A stretch of DNA of 64,000 nucleotides from Trachythela sp. YZ-2020. Taxonomy: Eukaryota; Cnidaria; Anthozoa; Malacalcyonacea; Clavulariidae. The stretch is taken from the NCBI GenBank assembly GCA_016169945.1, contig JADLSH010000204.1:62001-126000 (forward strand). The letters are read 5' to 3'. Under the pieces are notes generated by a model, which saw only the letters and a list, made by a program, of their open reading frames with translations, searched no databases and was not told where the DNA came from. A program made the position numbers and the translations under genes. This document shows, piece by piece, positions 48,011 through 59,539 of the stretch. Positions within the stretch are counted from its first letter, which is position 1; each line of letters opens with the position of its first letter.

Positions 48011-48393
48011 ATGGCAAGATACTGGCATCGACAAATAAAGGAATTGCATGTTCGTTTTAAGAACAAAATACATCAGACGAATTACGCGCTTTTGGAGTTT
48101 GAGAATTTTGTTTAGATATGTCTTGCAAGCATTTCCCGACACAGCACGTCCGTAGCTTAAATATGGCACTATTATTGACTGATAATTTATTCAACTGAGC
48201 TAAAGAGTGCCATCTGCTGCCTAAACAGTATGGGTCCAATATACTGAAGCATATATTTGACATTTTTTATTGCCAGAACAGTCTTTGACTTCTTCAGCTA
48301 AAGTGACTGTCTGCTGTGAAAACTGTACAGGAATACACGATATACTGAAGCATTTGTTTGGCAAAACAAAAGTCCGTTTCGTATAGTTAGCTG

Positions 48394-49500
48394 TTGCCGA
48401 CGTGCTTTGAAAATCGTATGACAGAGATGAATTCCACCTTTAGAACTTGCTTTGGAAACACAACGTCCATTAAACAGATTCTTCCTACTAGCGTCTTTCT
48501 TGCAGCAACAGTCGTAGTGGTCAAATGCTTGTGTTTTATCGCTGGTGTAGTAGGAAATTTTGTTGTTATCATTTACAATGTCTTACTACTTCATACGAAG
48601 ACGCCAACAAGTTATCTAGTTGTAAACCTTGCCGTCACTGACGCTCTCGCATGCTGTACAATCTATCCTATCTGGATCGCTGAATTTGCAAAGATTATTA
48701 CTGGAACTGAAAGCTTGCTAAGCGATAGACTCTTTTGTAAGTTTTATATCACAACTGGCTGTATGGGCGTGTTTCTTTCAATATTAACTCTCCTCGCAAT
48801 CACTGTGGATAGATTTATCTTCATAAGCAGACCACTGAAGTACCCAATAATCATGACATGGCGTCGTACCTATGTCGTGTTGCTTATGATTTGGTTTTCT
48901 GTCTTTGTTTTTGTTCCTCTTATTTCAGTCTTCACCGAGCCAATACCTGGCGTTCGCGCTGCTTGTCATGTTTCTCCGTTTGTTCTCATGAGCTGTGTCG
49001 TTATTTATACCTACCTTCCCATTATTGTCATGGTAGTTTTAAACTACAAGATTTTCAACATCGCTAAAGATCAAAGACGTAAAATTACTGCACACACTGT
49101 GGCTATCATGCCTGTCGAGTCTCTGGTCGATCGCCATGCTGGTCCTCTTGCGAGCCGTCCTGTTGGGATGGGTGCCGTTGGTGTCGACCCATATCCACTG
49201 AATTCCATATCATCCCGTCAGAAAATAGTGAAAGATTTCAAAGCCATTAAGACATTTGCAGTCATTATTGGAGTATTTATTTGTCTTCTCTTGCCGTATA
49301 CCATAATCGTGGTAATAGATTATCTTATTTGTAACACTGCGTGTGTGCCTGGTGAATTGAACATTATTTGTTTGGCTCTCGTTGGGATGAACTCAGTTGT
49401 GAATCCATTTATCTACAGTATTAGACAAACTGAGTATAGAAATGCTTTTCGTCGTGTTTTTCAACCATTTTGCCGCGATTCTTGGCTTTTCTGTACGTAG
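48394..49500 (+). CDS. class A G-protein-coupled receptor, intact
   Basis: A single-exon 368-aa receptor of the plasma membrane. Seven hydrophobic segments fit TM1 (about 35-62, GN at 54-55), TM2 (LAVTDA, D83), TM3 (C115 to DRF at 139-141, a variant of DRY), TM4 (W167), TM5 (P209), TM6 (VFICLLLP, C297 and P301, lacking the usual Trp) and TM7 (NPFIY at 337-341). C115 and C191 can form the conserved extracellular disulfide. N13 and N22 are N-glycosylation sequons in the short N-terminus. A 40-residue loop between TM5 and TM6 carries RKI and SSRQK. A second Met at codon 9 (48418) could be the true start. The family is cnidarian-type amine/peptide-like class A; the ligand cannot be read from sequence. 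It would signal through heterotrimeric G proteins. Two broken relatives follow. Confidence 0.93.
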   Translation: MPTCFENRMTEMNSTFRTCFGNTTSIKQILPTSVFLAATVVVVKCLCFIAGVVGNFVVIIYNVLLLHTKTPTSYLVVNLAVTDALACCTIYPIWIAEFAKIITGTESLLSDRLFCKFYITTGCMGVFLSILTLLAITVDRFIFISRPLKYPIIMTWRRTYVVLLMIWFSVFVFVPLISVFTEPIPGVRAACHVSPFVLMSCVVIYTYLPIIVMVVLNYKIFNIAKDQRRKITAHTVAIMPVESLVDRHAGPLASRPVGMGAVGVDPYPLNSISSRQKIVKDFKAIKTFAVIIGVFICLLLPYTIIVVIDYLICNTACVPGELNIICLALVGMNSVVNPFIYSIRQTEYRNAFRRVFQPFCRDSWLFCT

Positions 49501-49508
49501 TTTCGGTA

Positions 49509-49985
49509 CAGAACACATTCGGGCAAGCAGGGGCTGGCATTAATTAATTTTATATTTTACAGCTACGCAATGATATTTATTGATTCTCATAGAAGGAAAT
49601 TGTTTTCCGTGTAGCAATATTATCTAATATAGCCAAGTGGTGCAGCCAAATCTGAGTCCGGGCTTCAGCTGTGAACACAGGTCTTGTGCGAACATATGTC
49701 GCATATTCAACTTGAATATACGTAAGAAAAATTTTAATAATGTGAGACAAAAATAATAAAAAAGGACAATTTGCATTGGTTTTGTTTTGTTTTTCTTCTA
49801 GAGAGATACCCACACGGACTAAAGTGTACTTTACGTTAATAGAAATTAAGTACTTCAAATCCAGCGGGGCTCAATGGGTAAAAATACAACAATAGGGCCC
49901 TCGAATTGCAGGAAATTACCTTTTAGAGACTCAAAATTCTAAAAACTTCTAGAGACTCAAAATTCTAAAAACGAAAAACTTGTGA
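49509..49985. other. no gene seen
   Basis: The 3' flank of the GPCR. Frames are short and unrecognised. Confidence 0.5.
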
Positions 49986-50143
49986 AAACTGCCGAGAACT
50001 TTGAGGAACGAAATAGTGATGTTTCGAGCGGAACCATTCATCAGAGTGGAATTACATTACTGTAATTACATTTACTCTGATGAATGGCTCCGCTCAAAAC
50101 GTCAGTATTTCGTTCTTCAAATTCTCGGCAGTTTACAACCTTT
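49986..50143. mobile_element. 158-bp palindromic MITE
   Basis: Arms aaaactgccgagaac...ccattcatcagagt and actctgatgaatgg...ctcggcagttt are inverted. The core tttcgagcgg resembles the MITE at 8781-8930. Confidence 0.72.
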
Positions 50144-50497
50144 TCGTTTTGCTATATTCTAAACACTGCCTACCCAGCACTCTACTTTTTATCAACTCCT
50201 TCTAGTAGCTGCTTAGGTCCAAAACATGAAACTTTGATCATTTGCCCAAGAAAGTTGAAAGTTTTCTTCCACCGATATTGTAAGAATAATATGAAAGTAT
50301 TCTGTGAAGTTTAAGTTAAAACTGCACCGCGTTAGTCGAAGAACATGCGAATAAAACAATAGCTTTACTGTTAATCTAAGAATAGTGCTAATATTCACTA
50401 TTTCATATCCGTGTCTTGGTTGATAATGAAGCCACGGGAATAAATCATTTTGTAATAAACATTGACTTTAGTGATGTCCTTGTATACTATATATATG

Positions 50498-50635
50498 TTA
50501 TTTACCGGTTGCGAGGTCCGGATGAGAAAAACTGTGCCCGAGGTCTTGAAAACGGCCCGAGCCCGGAGGGCGAGGGACGTTTTCAAGACCGAGGGCACAG
50601 TTTTTCTCATCCGGACCGACGCTGCCGGTAAATAA
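50498..50635. mobile_element. 138-bp palindrome
   Basis: Ends gttatttaccgg / ccggtaaataac and long arms (ccggatgagaaaaactgtg and its complement; cttgaaaacg / cgttttcaag) give a near-perfect hairpin with a GC-rich loop. It may be the left end of a larger element reaching about 51660, where a related ataaaaaataa end and ccggatg words recur. Confidence 0.7.
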
Positions 50636-51885
50636 CGTGTTTATTTTTTATCATAGGTAAAATTTAAGAATTTATTAAAATTGAAAATTCCAGTGTAGCG
50701 AAATAATTTGAGATCAGTGCGATTGTGAATTCAAAGCGAGGCCACTGTGGCGAGGCTGACAAAACTTGAACGTTAAAAGAAAACACGAAGACGAAAACTC
50801 AAGAAAACTGGCAAGAAACTCACAAAAAAACCATAGTTTCTGTAAAAATGTACACGATATTTTTAAATATGGCAGTAAAAAGCATAGGAATGAAAGGTTT
50901 TGGCTAGGTTTTCCGGTATTCCGTGTTTCTTCGACAAGGATATCTTCGTGTTTACTTGCTTTGGCCGTAAAAAACTCATAAAGTGAATCATGCAGTGAAT
51001 GCATGTGTTTTGACTTCGATCAACGCTTTCTACTAAAACTGGACAATGAACAAGGTATGCAGTAATTCTTTTCTGGTCATTTCACGGTAAAAAAACATAT
51101 AGCCTCAACTTTGTTTGCCAAGGGCCACGGCTTTAATTTTTTTTTGTTTACAATATGTATACGAAAAGTACTTTAACAAATGGGCAGAAAAATCATGTTT
51201 TCACTACAGTTGGTCCATATTTTTAAGTTTTATGTATGGAGAAAAGTTTTTTCTTCTATGATATCTGTTTAAGCTGTATTTTTTTAACTTTAATGTGGCC
51301 AAATACTGAAATATATGAGCAATAAAACAAATGTAGTAGTTTTAATACACGAGCATTTAAAACAAATGTATTAGTTTTCTCGACACATCGTGCTTAGTAT
51401 GAAGCCTTTGGAGTTGATGCAATTCATTTTTGTACTCTAACTATCGTTAGGCTAGCTTTTTGAACTTTTTGGGTAGATTTTTAAACTAAAAATTGTTTCA
51501 CTCCTGTGTTTTGTCGCGTAATCCAGAGCGGGCCGGATGAGTTTCAGAGCGGGCCGGATGAGTTTCAGAGCGGGCCGGATGCAAAAATCCGGACCGCTCT
51601 GAAATGCTTGTCAGCCAATCAGATTGCTTCATTTACATAGATAAAAAATAATGCACCTTATCTTCTTTTAAAGCTTTGAATTTGCCCAGATTGATGTCGG
51701 AATTGAAGGAGAAGGAACTTAAGTGAAACTCTAGTCAAATTAGGACTTTAATTCGACTCTGCAATCCCGAGTTTCTCTTTAACTCTTTTAGCTATCTATT
51801 ACGGAGTATTACCACATGTTATTACCGAAGATAGATTTTCGCATCGAGTATATCTAATTACTTTATAATGAGCGATCTTTCTTGT
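50636..51885. other. non-coding; triple repeat near 51522-51604
   Basis: Three direct copies of cagagcgggccggatgag, then an inverted ccggaccgctctg, lie at 51522-51604. A CCAATCAGATTGC word and ataaaaaataa follow. Otherwise AT-rich with no gene. Confidence 0.55.
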
Positions 51886-53293
51886 TTCCCGAAAGCTATA
51901 AAGGTGCAGGGTTGTTTAGTAAATGTCTGAGTCAAGCTCAGCTGAACATGAGTGACGTCCCATATTTGATGAAGTAGTAAGGCAGATACAATAGTGAACC
52001 AGTTGTTTCACAATCTTCAATTACCAAAGCAGTATACGTCTCAAGCAGATACCTGAATCGAGGCAAAACATCTGCTAAAGAAATGTAAAGGAAAGATGCA
52101 ATACTTATGAATCATAATTTTGCAGTGCCAAAACAATCTAAGGTAATTAGTTCGTTTTCAGACTTATAGACATTTAGACTTTTATTATGATCACACGTAT
52201 ATACATTTTATAATTTTTCTGACTCGCAAATACATGTAGCATTTGTTATACTTGGCGAGCGAGTCTCTAAATTTACATAAATTCATATCATCATGAGTAT
52301 CAGTAAGTTTTTACATGCACTCATGATAAAATATAATATTTAATTATTTTCGTAAGCGGAAGAAAACAATAGTTAGAAGAAATAACCCAAAAAACTTTTG
52401 ATATTAGATTTTTAAACACAAGGATAAAGGCTGGAAGGAACAAAAGATTAATAAGTTAAAATATTCATATAATTCATGATAATCTTATTCATGATATTTG
52501 ACTTTTTACATATTTCAGGTGCTTCAATATACTATATTAATATAAAATATAATTCATGATAAGCTAATTCGCGCTGTTTGACTTTTTACATATTTAAGAT
52601 GCTTCAATATACGCATCTGCCTCCTTGAGAATATTCATAAGTATTTTTCCCAGTTCTTTTTTTAAACGCACTTTTCGACCACTTCCTAGCATTGGTTGGG
52701 ATCTCATTCCAAAGTTTACACCAATTCGCGAGAAAGCATTTTTTTGTACTTCAAGACTTGACATTTATATTTGAAAATTTTCAGATGTCGATGATCGTGT
52801 ACTATAGGAATGAATCGTTGATGTTTTGTAAAGAGACAGGAAATATTCATTGAGCAATATTGTAATATCATGCATCAGTTCACACACGGATTCACAATAT
52901 AAAAAATTCAATGGCAAGATACTGCCATTGATAAATAAAGGAGTTGCATGTTCGTTTTAACAACAAAATACATCAGACGAATTACGCGCTTTTGGAGTTT
53001 GAGAATATTCTTTAGATATATCTTGCAAGCATTTCACCACACAGCACGTCCGTAGGATAAATATGCCATGCACTATTATTGACTGATATTCAACTGAACT
53101 AAAGAGTGCCATCTGCTGCCTAAACAGTATAGGTCCATTATACTTACGCATGTATTTTACAATTTTTTATTGCCAGAACTGTCTTTGACTTCTTCAGCTA
53201 AAGTGACTGTCTGCTGCGAAAACTGTACAGGAATACACGATATACTGAAGCATTTGTTTGGCAAAACAAAAGTCCGTTTCGTATAGTTAGCTG

Positions 53294-54561
53294 TTGCCGA
53301 CGTGCTTTGAAAATCGTATGACAGAGATGAATTCCACCTTTAGTACTTGCTTTGGAAACACCAGTTTTGGAAACACTAGGCTTGAGGTCACTAGCTTTGG
53401 GAACACTGGCTTTGGGAACTCGAGCATTGGAAACACAACGTCCATTGAACAGAATCTTCCTGCTACCGTCCTTCTTGCAGCCATAGGCGTACGGGACGTG
53501 GCGACAACAAAATAGTGGTTATTATAGTTATGAAGATGTTGTTATCGAAATTCGGGCAATTTAGACAAGCTTTAAAATTCGGGCAACATTTTGGCTGCCC
53601 CCCCACATAAAGTTGTGCCCATACGCCTATGTGCAGCAACAGTCGTAGTTGTCAAGTGCTTGTGCTTTATCGCTGCTGTAGTAGCAAATCTTGTTGTTAT
53701 CATTTACAATGTCTTACTACTTCATACGAAGACGCCAACAAGTTATCTAGTTGTAAACCTTGCCGTCACTGACGCTCTCGCATGCTGTACAATCTATCCT
53801 ATCTGGATCGCTGAATTTGCAAAGATTATTACTGGAACTGAAAGCTTGCTAAGCGATAAACTCTTTTGTAAGCTTTATATCACAACTGGCTGTATGGGCG
53901 TGTTTCTTTCAATATTAACTCTCCTCGCAATCACTGTGGATAGATTTATCTTCATAAGCAGACCCCTGAAGTACCCAATAATCACGACATGGCGTCGAAT
54001 CCACGTTGTGTTGCTTATGATTTGGTTTTCTGTCTTTGTTTTTGTTCCCCTTATTTCAGTCTTCACCGAGCCAATACCTGGCGTTCGCGCTGCTTGTTAT
54101 GTTTCTCCGTTTGTTCTCATGAGCTGTGTCGTTATTTATATCTACCTTCCCATTATTGTCATGGTAGTTTTAAACTGCTAGATTTTCAACATCGCAAAAG
54201 ATCAAAGACGTAAAATTACTGCACACACTGTGGCTATCATGCCTGTCGAGTCTCTGGCCGACCGCCATGTTGGTCCTCTTGCGAGCCGTCCTGTTGGGAT
54301 GGGTGCCGTTGGTGTCGACCCATATCAAACGAATTGCATATCATCCCGTCAGAAGATAGTGAAAGATTTCAAACCCATTAAGAAATTTGCAGTCATTATT
54401 GGAGTATTTATTTGTCTTCTCTTGCCGTATACCATAATCGTCGTAATAGATTATATTTTTTGTAACACTGCGTGTGTACCAAGTGGGTTGTACACTATTT
54501 GTATGACTCTCGTTGGGATGAACTCAGTTGTGAACCCATTTATTTACAGTATTAGACAAAC
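53294..54561 (+). pseudogene. GPCR copy B, broken
   Basis: Very close to the intact receptor at 48394-49500. Differences: an N-terminal expansion of FGNT-type repeats (TSFGNTGFGNSSIGNT) that adds glycosylation sequons; a 150-bp MITE at the start of TM1; a lysine codon changed to a stop at 54179-54181 after VVLNC, at the end of TM5; and a 3.5-kb P-type element in the C-terminal tail. After the stop the frame stays open through IMPVESLADRHVGPLAS and a normal TM6-TM7 with NPFIY. The last codons lie at 58063-58139. It cannot make a functional receptor, although a truncated TM1-TM5 protein is conceivable. Confidence 0.92.
53482..53631. mobile_element. 150-bp MITE in GPCR copy B
   Basis: The ends CATAGGCGTACGGG and (inverted) CATAGGCGTATGGG flank a non-coding insert. 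The 6-bp tgcagc is duplicated at 53476-53481 and 53632-53637. The undisturbed site in the intact receptor proves the boundaries. Confidence 0.9.
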
Positions 54562-54579
54562 CACAGTTAATGAAATAAG

Positions 54580-55544
54580 ATGGTTTGGCTAGCCGGACAC
54601 ACCCCCACACTCACTTTGCACAAACTTGGTGGCAAACTACCTGATGGATGGTTTGGTGTACAAAACACCAATATCGTTTGTCTGGCACGAATGAGTTATT
54701 TCTTTGCAGATTCGCCTCAACTAATCAAGACTGCAAGAAACTGCCTCTATAACTCTGGATCTGGATCATGTAGTCGGTATATGTGGAACGATGGCCAGCA
54801 TCTGTTAGTTAGACATATCACAGACATGTTTACCATGATCAACAGTTTGCTCTACACCATTTACCAAAACTGACATTAGACCATGTGGTGCTGAGCAGTT
54901 TTTCAAAGATGAAGGTGAAACTAGCTGTTCAGGTTTTGAGTAGGACAGTTTCAACATGCTTTTTAGAGTGTGATATTCCCAATGTGGTTGATACTGCAAT
55001 GTTTTGCCAGATGATCAACGATTTCTTCGATTGTGCCAATGTCAGATCAACATCCGAGAATGAAAGGAAGAGGAATGAAAGGATCAAACCTTATGAAAGT
55101 CCAGATGATGAGCGTCTTGTGTGGATGAAGGATACATTTCTTCAGTATTTTGAAGATTGGAAGACGAATATCCAATCTAGAGAGGGATTTACACCGGCTG
55201 AAAAGGAGAAAATGTTTTTGTCAAACCAGACCTATGAAGGATTTAAGATCTCTGTTAACTCCCAGGTCGAGGCTCTCAAGTTCCTCCTTTCTGAAGGGTT
55301 TGCGTATGTTCTCACAGAACGGTTCATGCAGGATGTCATCGAGGACTATCTTGGTCATCAAAGAACCGAAAGAGAAAGATCAGATAACCCTTCTGCAGAA
55401 CAGTTTGGCTACAATGACTTGACCATTGCTGTTAAGAGGGACATCGCACCATCAGTGAGTGGTGACACTGGAGGGCGTTATGGTAAAGAAAAATGCTACA
55501 CTGTTTCTGATGAGCCTGTGAAAAAGCGTAAGAAGAAGAAATGA
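54580..55544 (+). pseudogene. P-element/THAP9-like transposase, C-terminal remnant
   Basis: The frame reads FADSPQLIKTARNCLYNSG, matching the D-x-PHL-x-K-x2-RN catalytic-Asp region of P-type transposases, then YMWNDGQHLLVRHITDMF. After a one-base shift near 54848 it reads LPKLTLDHVVLSSFSKMKV, LAVQVLSRTVS, DTAMFCQMINDFFDCANVR and LSEGFAYVLTERFMQDVIE, ending in a basic tail (VKKRKKKK). The last 220 residues are open. The THAP zinc finger, leucine zipper and first catalytic Asp expected upstream are absent, because coding similarity begins right after the left TIR. This points to an internal deletion. The protein family cuts and pastes P elements in the nucleus using GTP; this copy cannot. Confidence 0.85.
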
Positions 55545-56877
55545 TTCTCTTATTATTGAATTTCTCTACAATGCTAAATAGGCCCTCAGATAACATCAGA
55601 TAATTTTACTCAAGTGGCACAATGTGGTCCCCATAATTTAGCTAGTGATGTGCCAAGAGGCATACTACATGTACTCTATTTAGTATTTTACTCTATCTAG
55701 CACTAGACAATTTTACTCGTCAGACTGGCGATTGTACTGTCAGTAAAATTGACTTTACAAAACTGCCAGATATTTATTAAATCCAGTATCTCTCGTTAAT
55801 ATATTAGCTGACAATGCTCCCCCATGCGCCCTATCTTAGTATCTTACTCTGTCTATTGCCAGATAATTTTACTTGTCAATGCCAATGTATCTCTAACAAA
55901 CAAAGTAGCATGCATTTGACGCAAGTAGAATAATTCTATGCTGTGTCAAATGCATGCTACTTTGTCAATAATAACTCAGTCTAACACAAGACAATTAATA
56001 CTTTTCTAAATTTAAATCTTCTCAATATATAGCTGAGCAACTTTATAAAAAATTGCATTGAATATTGTTTTACCAGGACATTCATTTAGTTAATAAGGCT
56101 TGGAATTTTTGGTGGGATAGGGAGGGATGGGGGTAAAGGGTTAGAATTGACTGGGATGATGTGCAAATTGAGCAATTGCATGTCCATGAAGTGTCCCAAA
56201 TATAGTCATCCTTTTCTAACCAAACTCCTTTAGCTGCGTGCAAAGGTGTGCAAGGCGAGTGCTAGCGCCTTAAAACTTGTTGCTCTTTTTCAGCCTTCAC
56301 AGGCTGTCCATGTCGGAATCACAAGTTTTCCATGTTATGTATGGTGATATGTCTTTCCTAGGCATGCTGATGAGCCCTGACATGGGGCGAAACAGTCATT
56401 TTCTTTCTTCATGATAATATTTTTAACAATACCCCCCTATATATTTTCGCCCCCCCCCCCCCCCCGAGAGCAAAATCTGAAAATCCGCCTATGATATATA
56501 CAATATATTGTTGGCTATTTATGATATTTACAGTCTATTATATTCAACTAGCTGTTTATGCACAAAAAGTATTACATATTCTAGTATTGAATAGTACTTA
56601 GTATTGAAGTGTTAAATGACTTAAATGTACTGTTATACTTAAAACCTTGTTTGTATGATCAATAATATTCTTTGTAGTTATAAGAGTAGTTTTGTAGTTT
56701 CTTTTTTTAATCTGGTATTTATAGACATAGTATGGAAAATATATTTATTTAATGGAGATTAAAAAAAGGCATATAAATTGTAAACTTTGTATGGCATGCA
56801 ATATATATATCGAATTTATTTATGATATGTGAAAAACACTAAAACATTACATGCATACACAATGTCACTTTTTGACC
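55545..56877. other. non-coding spacer inside the P-type element
   Basis: Contains a strong hairpin at about 55905-55966 (acaaagtagcatgcattt and its complement), several ttactc/agataatttt words at 55590-55880, and a C(19) run near 56446-56465. No gene seen. It probably holds the 3' ends of the two convergent genes. Confidence 0.6.
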
Positions 56878-57822
56878 TCACTTTGCCTTTTTCGTTCTTT
56901 TCTCAGACTTTTGCTTTTGCAATATTTGAACCAAGTCATGACATGGTGTAACCAGGCCGCCACAGCTGCGTGCTTCGATGCATGTGTTTTCCAAACTAGG
57001 GCAGATCATGTGCTGTACAATTGTTTGAAGCTCTTCAGTTGTTCTATTTGCAGACTTTTTCTTTAGTTTCGACAACACATACCCTGCTATATATGATAAT
57101 GGTCCACGTTCATTTTCACTGAGTTCTGTTTGTAGTTCTGTAGAAACACCAGCACTGACACCAGTCTCACTGCCACTGGGCTCTTGCTGACTAGTAATAA
57201 CCACAGTATTAACACAACTCTTGAACAAGGATACTAAATGGTCTGGTATAGAAATCATAATGAGACTGCCTAATTGTTGGTTTTCATGTTTCAAAAGATC
57301 ACACGATTTTGGAATAAGTTCATAAAAATCCATTACAAATTTATCTTGGTTTCGCTTGCGACAAAGTTGCTGATAAATTGGCAGTATATGACTGTATAGC
57401 AAATCGTTTGATGTTACACTTGCCATATTTGCAATCATTTCGCTGTCCCAGAAACCATCTTCCGTTATCTTGGCCTTTACTTTATCCACGATTGAGGACA
57501 GTTCATCCTTTGTCAGGGCAGCCATTGATAAAGAAATGTTGCCATTCCTTTTGTTGTTTTTGTTTCCATGTTTGGTGTTTACATGTCTCGTCAAGCCACC
57601 TTTCGACTTGCAAGCCTTCTCGCAACGATCGCAAGGGAAGGACTTATCGCCGGATATTTCACATACAGTGTCTGAAATTTCTTCTTCCTTGTCGTCTCCG
57701 TTTTCTTCGACTACAGACAGGGAAATATCGAAGTTAAATGGCAAAATATCCTCACCGATTTCTTCGTCTTGAACAAACGCCCACTCCTGGCCAACGTTGC
57801 TCGAAACTAAATCGTCGTCCAT
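56878..57822 (-). CDS. C2H2 zinc-finger accessory protein of the P-type element
   Basis: An intact single-exon 314-aa frame. An acidic N-terminus (about residues 15-50) precedes one C2H2 finger, FPCDRCEKACKSKGGLTRH plus TKH (C64, C67, H80, H85), then a helical middle (PIYQQLCRKRNQDKFVMDFY). The segment ENERGPLSYIAGYVLSKLK (residues 236-254), followed by Cys- and GGL-containing sequence, is one I associate with the C-terminal parts of cnidarian P/hAT-type transposases. It faces the transposase remnant tail-to-tail within the same TIRs. It may bind element ends or regulate mobility. It has stayed open although the transposase is deleted. Function is inferred from context only. Confidence 0.8.
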   Translation of the reverse strand: MDDDLVSSNVGQEWAFVQDEEIGEDILPFNFDISLSVVEENGDDKEEEISDTVCEISGDKSFPCDRCEKACKSKGGLTRHVNTKHGNKNNKRNGNISLSMAALTKDELSSIVDKVKAKITEDGFWDSEMIANMASVTSNDLLYSHILPIYQQLCRKRNQDKFVMDFYELIPKSCDLLKHENQQLGSLIMISIPDHLVSLFKSCVNTVVITSQQEPSGSETGVSAGVSTELQTELSENERGPLSYIAGYVLSKLKKKSANRTTEELQTIVQHMICPSLENTCIEARSCGGLVTPCHDLVQILQKQKSEKRTKKAK

Positions 57823-58062
57823 AGTTATAACTTTGTTATTTATAAGTTTAACGGATAGCTCAGTTTCTTAAGCGCAGTTATTTCGCGAAAGAAGACGAAA
57901 AACAGTGACCATGTAATATAATCCCTTATGAATTTGATACAAGTCATGCACTAAACTCGGCACGTGACACGTTCTTCTTTGAGCCTCAACATAATTCGCC
58001 GCCCCTGCGGAATTCTTTTGAAGTTTGCCGGCTAGCCAAACCATCTTATTTCATTAACTGTG

Positions 58063-58139
58063 GAGAAACTGAGTATAGAAATGCTTTTCGTCGTGTTTTT
58101 CAACCATTTTTCCGCGATTCTTCGTTTTTCTGTACGTAG
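58063..58139 (+). pseudogene. last codons of GPCR copy B
   Basis: Matches the end of the intact receptor (TEYRNAFRRVFQPF to the stop), detached from 53294-54561 by the P-type element. Confidence 0.9.
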
Positions 58140-58155
58140 TTTCGGTGCAGAATAA

Positions 58156-59535
58156 CCTCCATTATTATACATTAAAACTTCATTCTCATTCCTCATTGGT
58201 CAAAATTCCACAGTTAATTCTCGATGTCCGATAGCTCTGACGTCCTTTTCGTCGGATATTTAAAATTATTGGACGAAGCAGTCCAAAAAATTAATTATTG
58301 GACGCTGATGACATCACAATGTCGAAGCTTTAAGACATTCAAAATGGCAGCCAGATTTGTCTCTCCCATTTTCTTTTTTTCTACTAGAGGATATTTAACA
58401 GTTATTCTACGAACTCGAGTGGTATATGAGTAGCGCTCATAGCCGACGAGGCTCGACAGCACCCAGTCTGCTGTAAGTCATATACGACGAGTTTATGTTC
58501 ATAACTGTTTTATTATATACACAAGCTGTGGATTTGGATATTTAATTTTTTCAAGTAAAACTTGAATTTCCTCTTCATTTAATTGTCTAAATCTGCCAGC
58601 CATTTTTCTAATTTTCTCCACTAGCAGGATAGGAGCTAATATCCTGCTAGTAGAGAACCAATCAGATTGCAGAATACCTCATATCCAGAGCTTGTGTATA
58701 TAATAAGAGATGACAGCCTGGTAGTAGGGAACCAATCAGATTACGTAAAAGTTTATATGTGATAGCATACTATATAATAACAAGAATTGTCCAGACTTTA
58801 GTCAATGTTATCCGCGCGCCTAAGCCATCGTCTTCTGCAGATACCATTGAACTCGGTCTGGAATATTCTTGATATCTCGCTCAACCTTATACAATAATTG
58901 TATTAACAGACGATGCATTTACACCCAAACAATGGACACCGTTTAGATAAACAAACTGAAATAGTGTAAATAAACTGCGTCCATGTAATTGATAGTCTAT
59001 GTAGAAACTTATGTATAAAGAACAAACTTTGTCCAGACAGATCGATATAATTCAGGGAAAGTCGAACCATTGTATCGTTTTAATTGCTAGTTCGTTGAAG
59101 TACCTTTCACGTAAAATTGTAAAACACCGTAAAGATAAACGTAGGCTTTAAATCTTGTGAACATAGCAGCTGGAGATTTGTAGACTTATAAAAAACTATT
59201 AATTTTCTTATAAAAAACTATTAATTTTCTAAACTATTAACTATTAATAATTAGTTGGCTATTAACCAATCAGAAATGCTGAGTTTCACCACGAGAAGGA
59301 AGTTGAATCCCAAAGGACCCGAAGTGTCTGGGCTGGAGATATGAATAGTAATGACTTTGAGGAGTCACTCAAATTTTGCCAATTTTATTTTATTTTATTA
59401 ATCATTTAATTTCCCAAATTTTATTTTTTGAAGACTTAATTTCAAGAAATTAATTTTATTCCGCCAAGTGACAGTGAACATAATTAATATTGAGCTTCAA
59501 TTTGTTTACATAATTCCGATTTTATATAGTAAAAA
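58156..59535. other. non-coding with MITEs
   Basis: Apart from the element at 58511-58706 there is an inverted pair around 58395-58510 (ttaacagttattctacgaactcg and its complement) and two CCAATCAGATT words. No gene supported. Confidence 0.55.
58511..58706. mobile_element. 196-bp MITE
   Basis: The ends attatatacacaagct and agcttgtgtatataat are inverted. Inside are the inverted ggataggagctaat / aatatcctgctagtag words. Confidence 0.65.
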
Positions 59536-59539
59536 TTGG

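Larger units (their letters stand above)
47018..49508. repeat. segmental duplication, copy A
   Basis: From ttcccgaaagctataaagg this segment matches 51886-58155 almost base for base, once the MITE and P-type element in copy B are set aside. It contains a LINE 3' fragment, an internal 85-base tandem duplication near 47565-47715 and the intact GPCR. Confidence 0.92.
54562..58062. mobile_element. 3.5-kb P/THAP9-type DNA transposon
   Basis: Perfect 35-bp terminal inverted repeats begin CACAGTTAATGAAATAAG. The flanks gacaaac (54555-54561) and gagaaac (58063-58069) are a 7-bp target duplication with one change. The ATGAAATAA core of the ends resembles the Drosophila P-element terminus as I remember it. 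Inside are the C-terminal part of a P-type transposase (+) and an intact C2H2 gene (-), convergent. Missing N-terminal transposase sequence makes this copy non-autonomous. Confidence 0.9.
51886..58155. repeat. segmental duplication, copy B (interrupted)
   Basis: Matches 47018-49508 from ttcccgaaagctataaagg to just past the receptor stop codon. It is expanded by a 150-bp MITE (53482-53631) and a 3.5-kb P-type element (54562-58062). The matching flanks reveal both insertions exactly. Confidence 0.92.

Noticed and set aside
54555..58069. 8-bp target duplication expected for P elements
   Set aside because: Only seven bases align (gacaaac/gagaaac) with one mismatch; I report seven.
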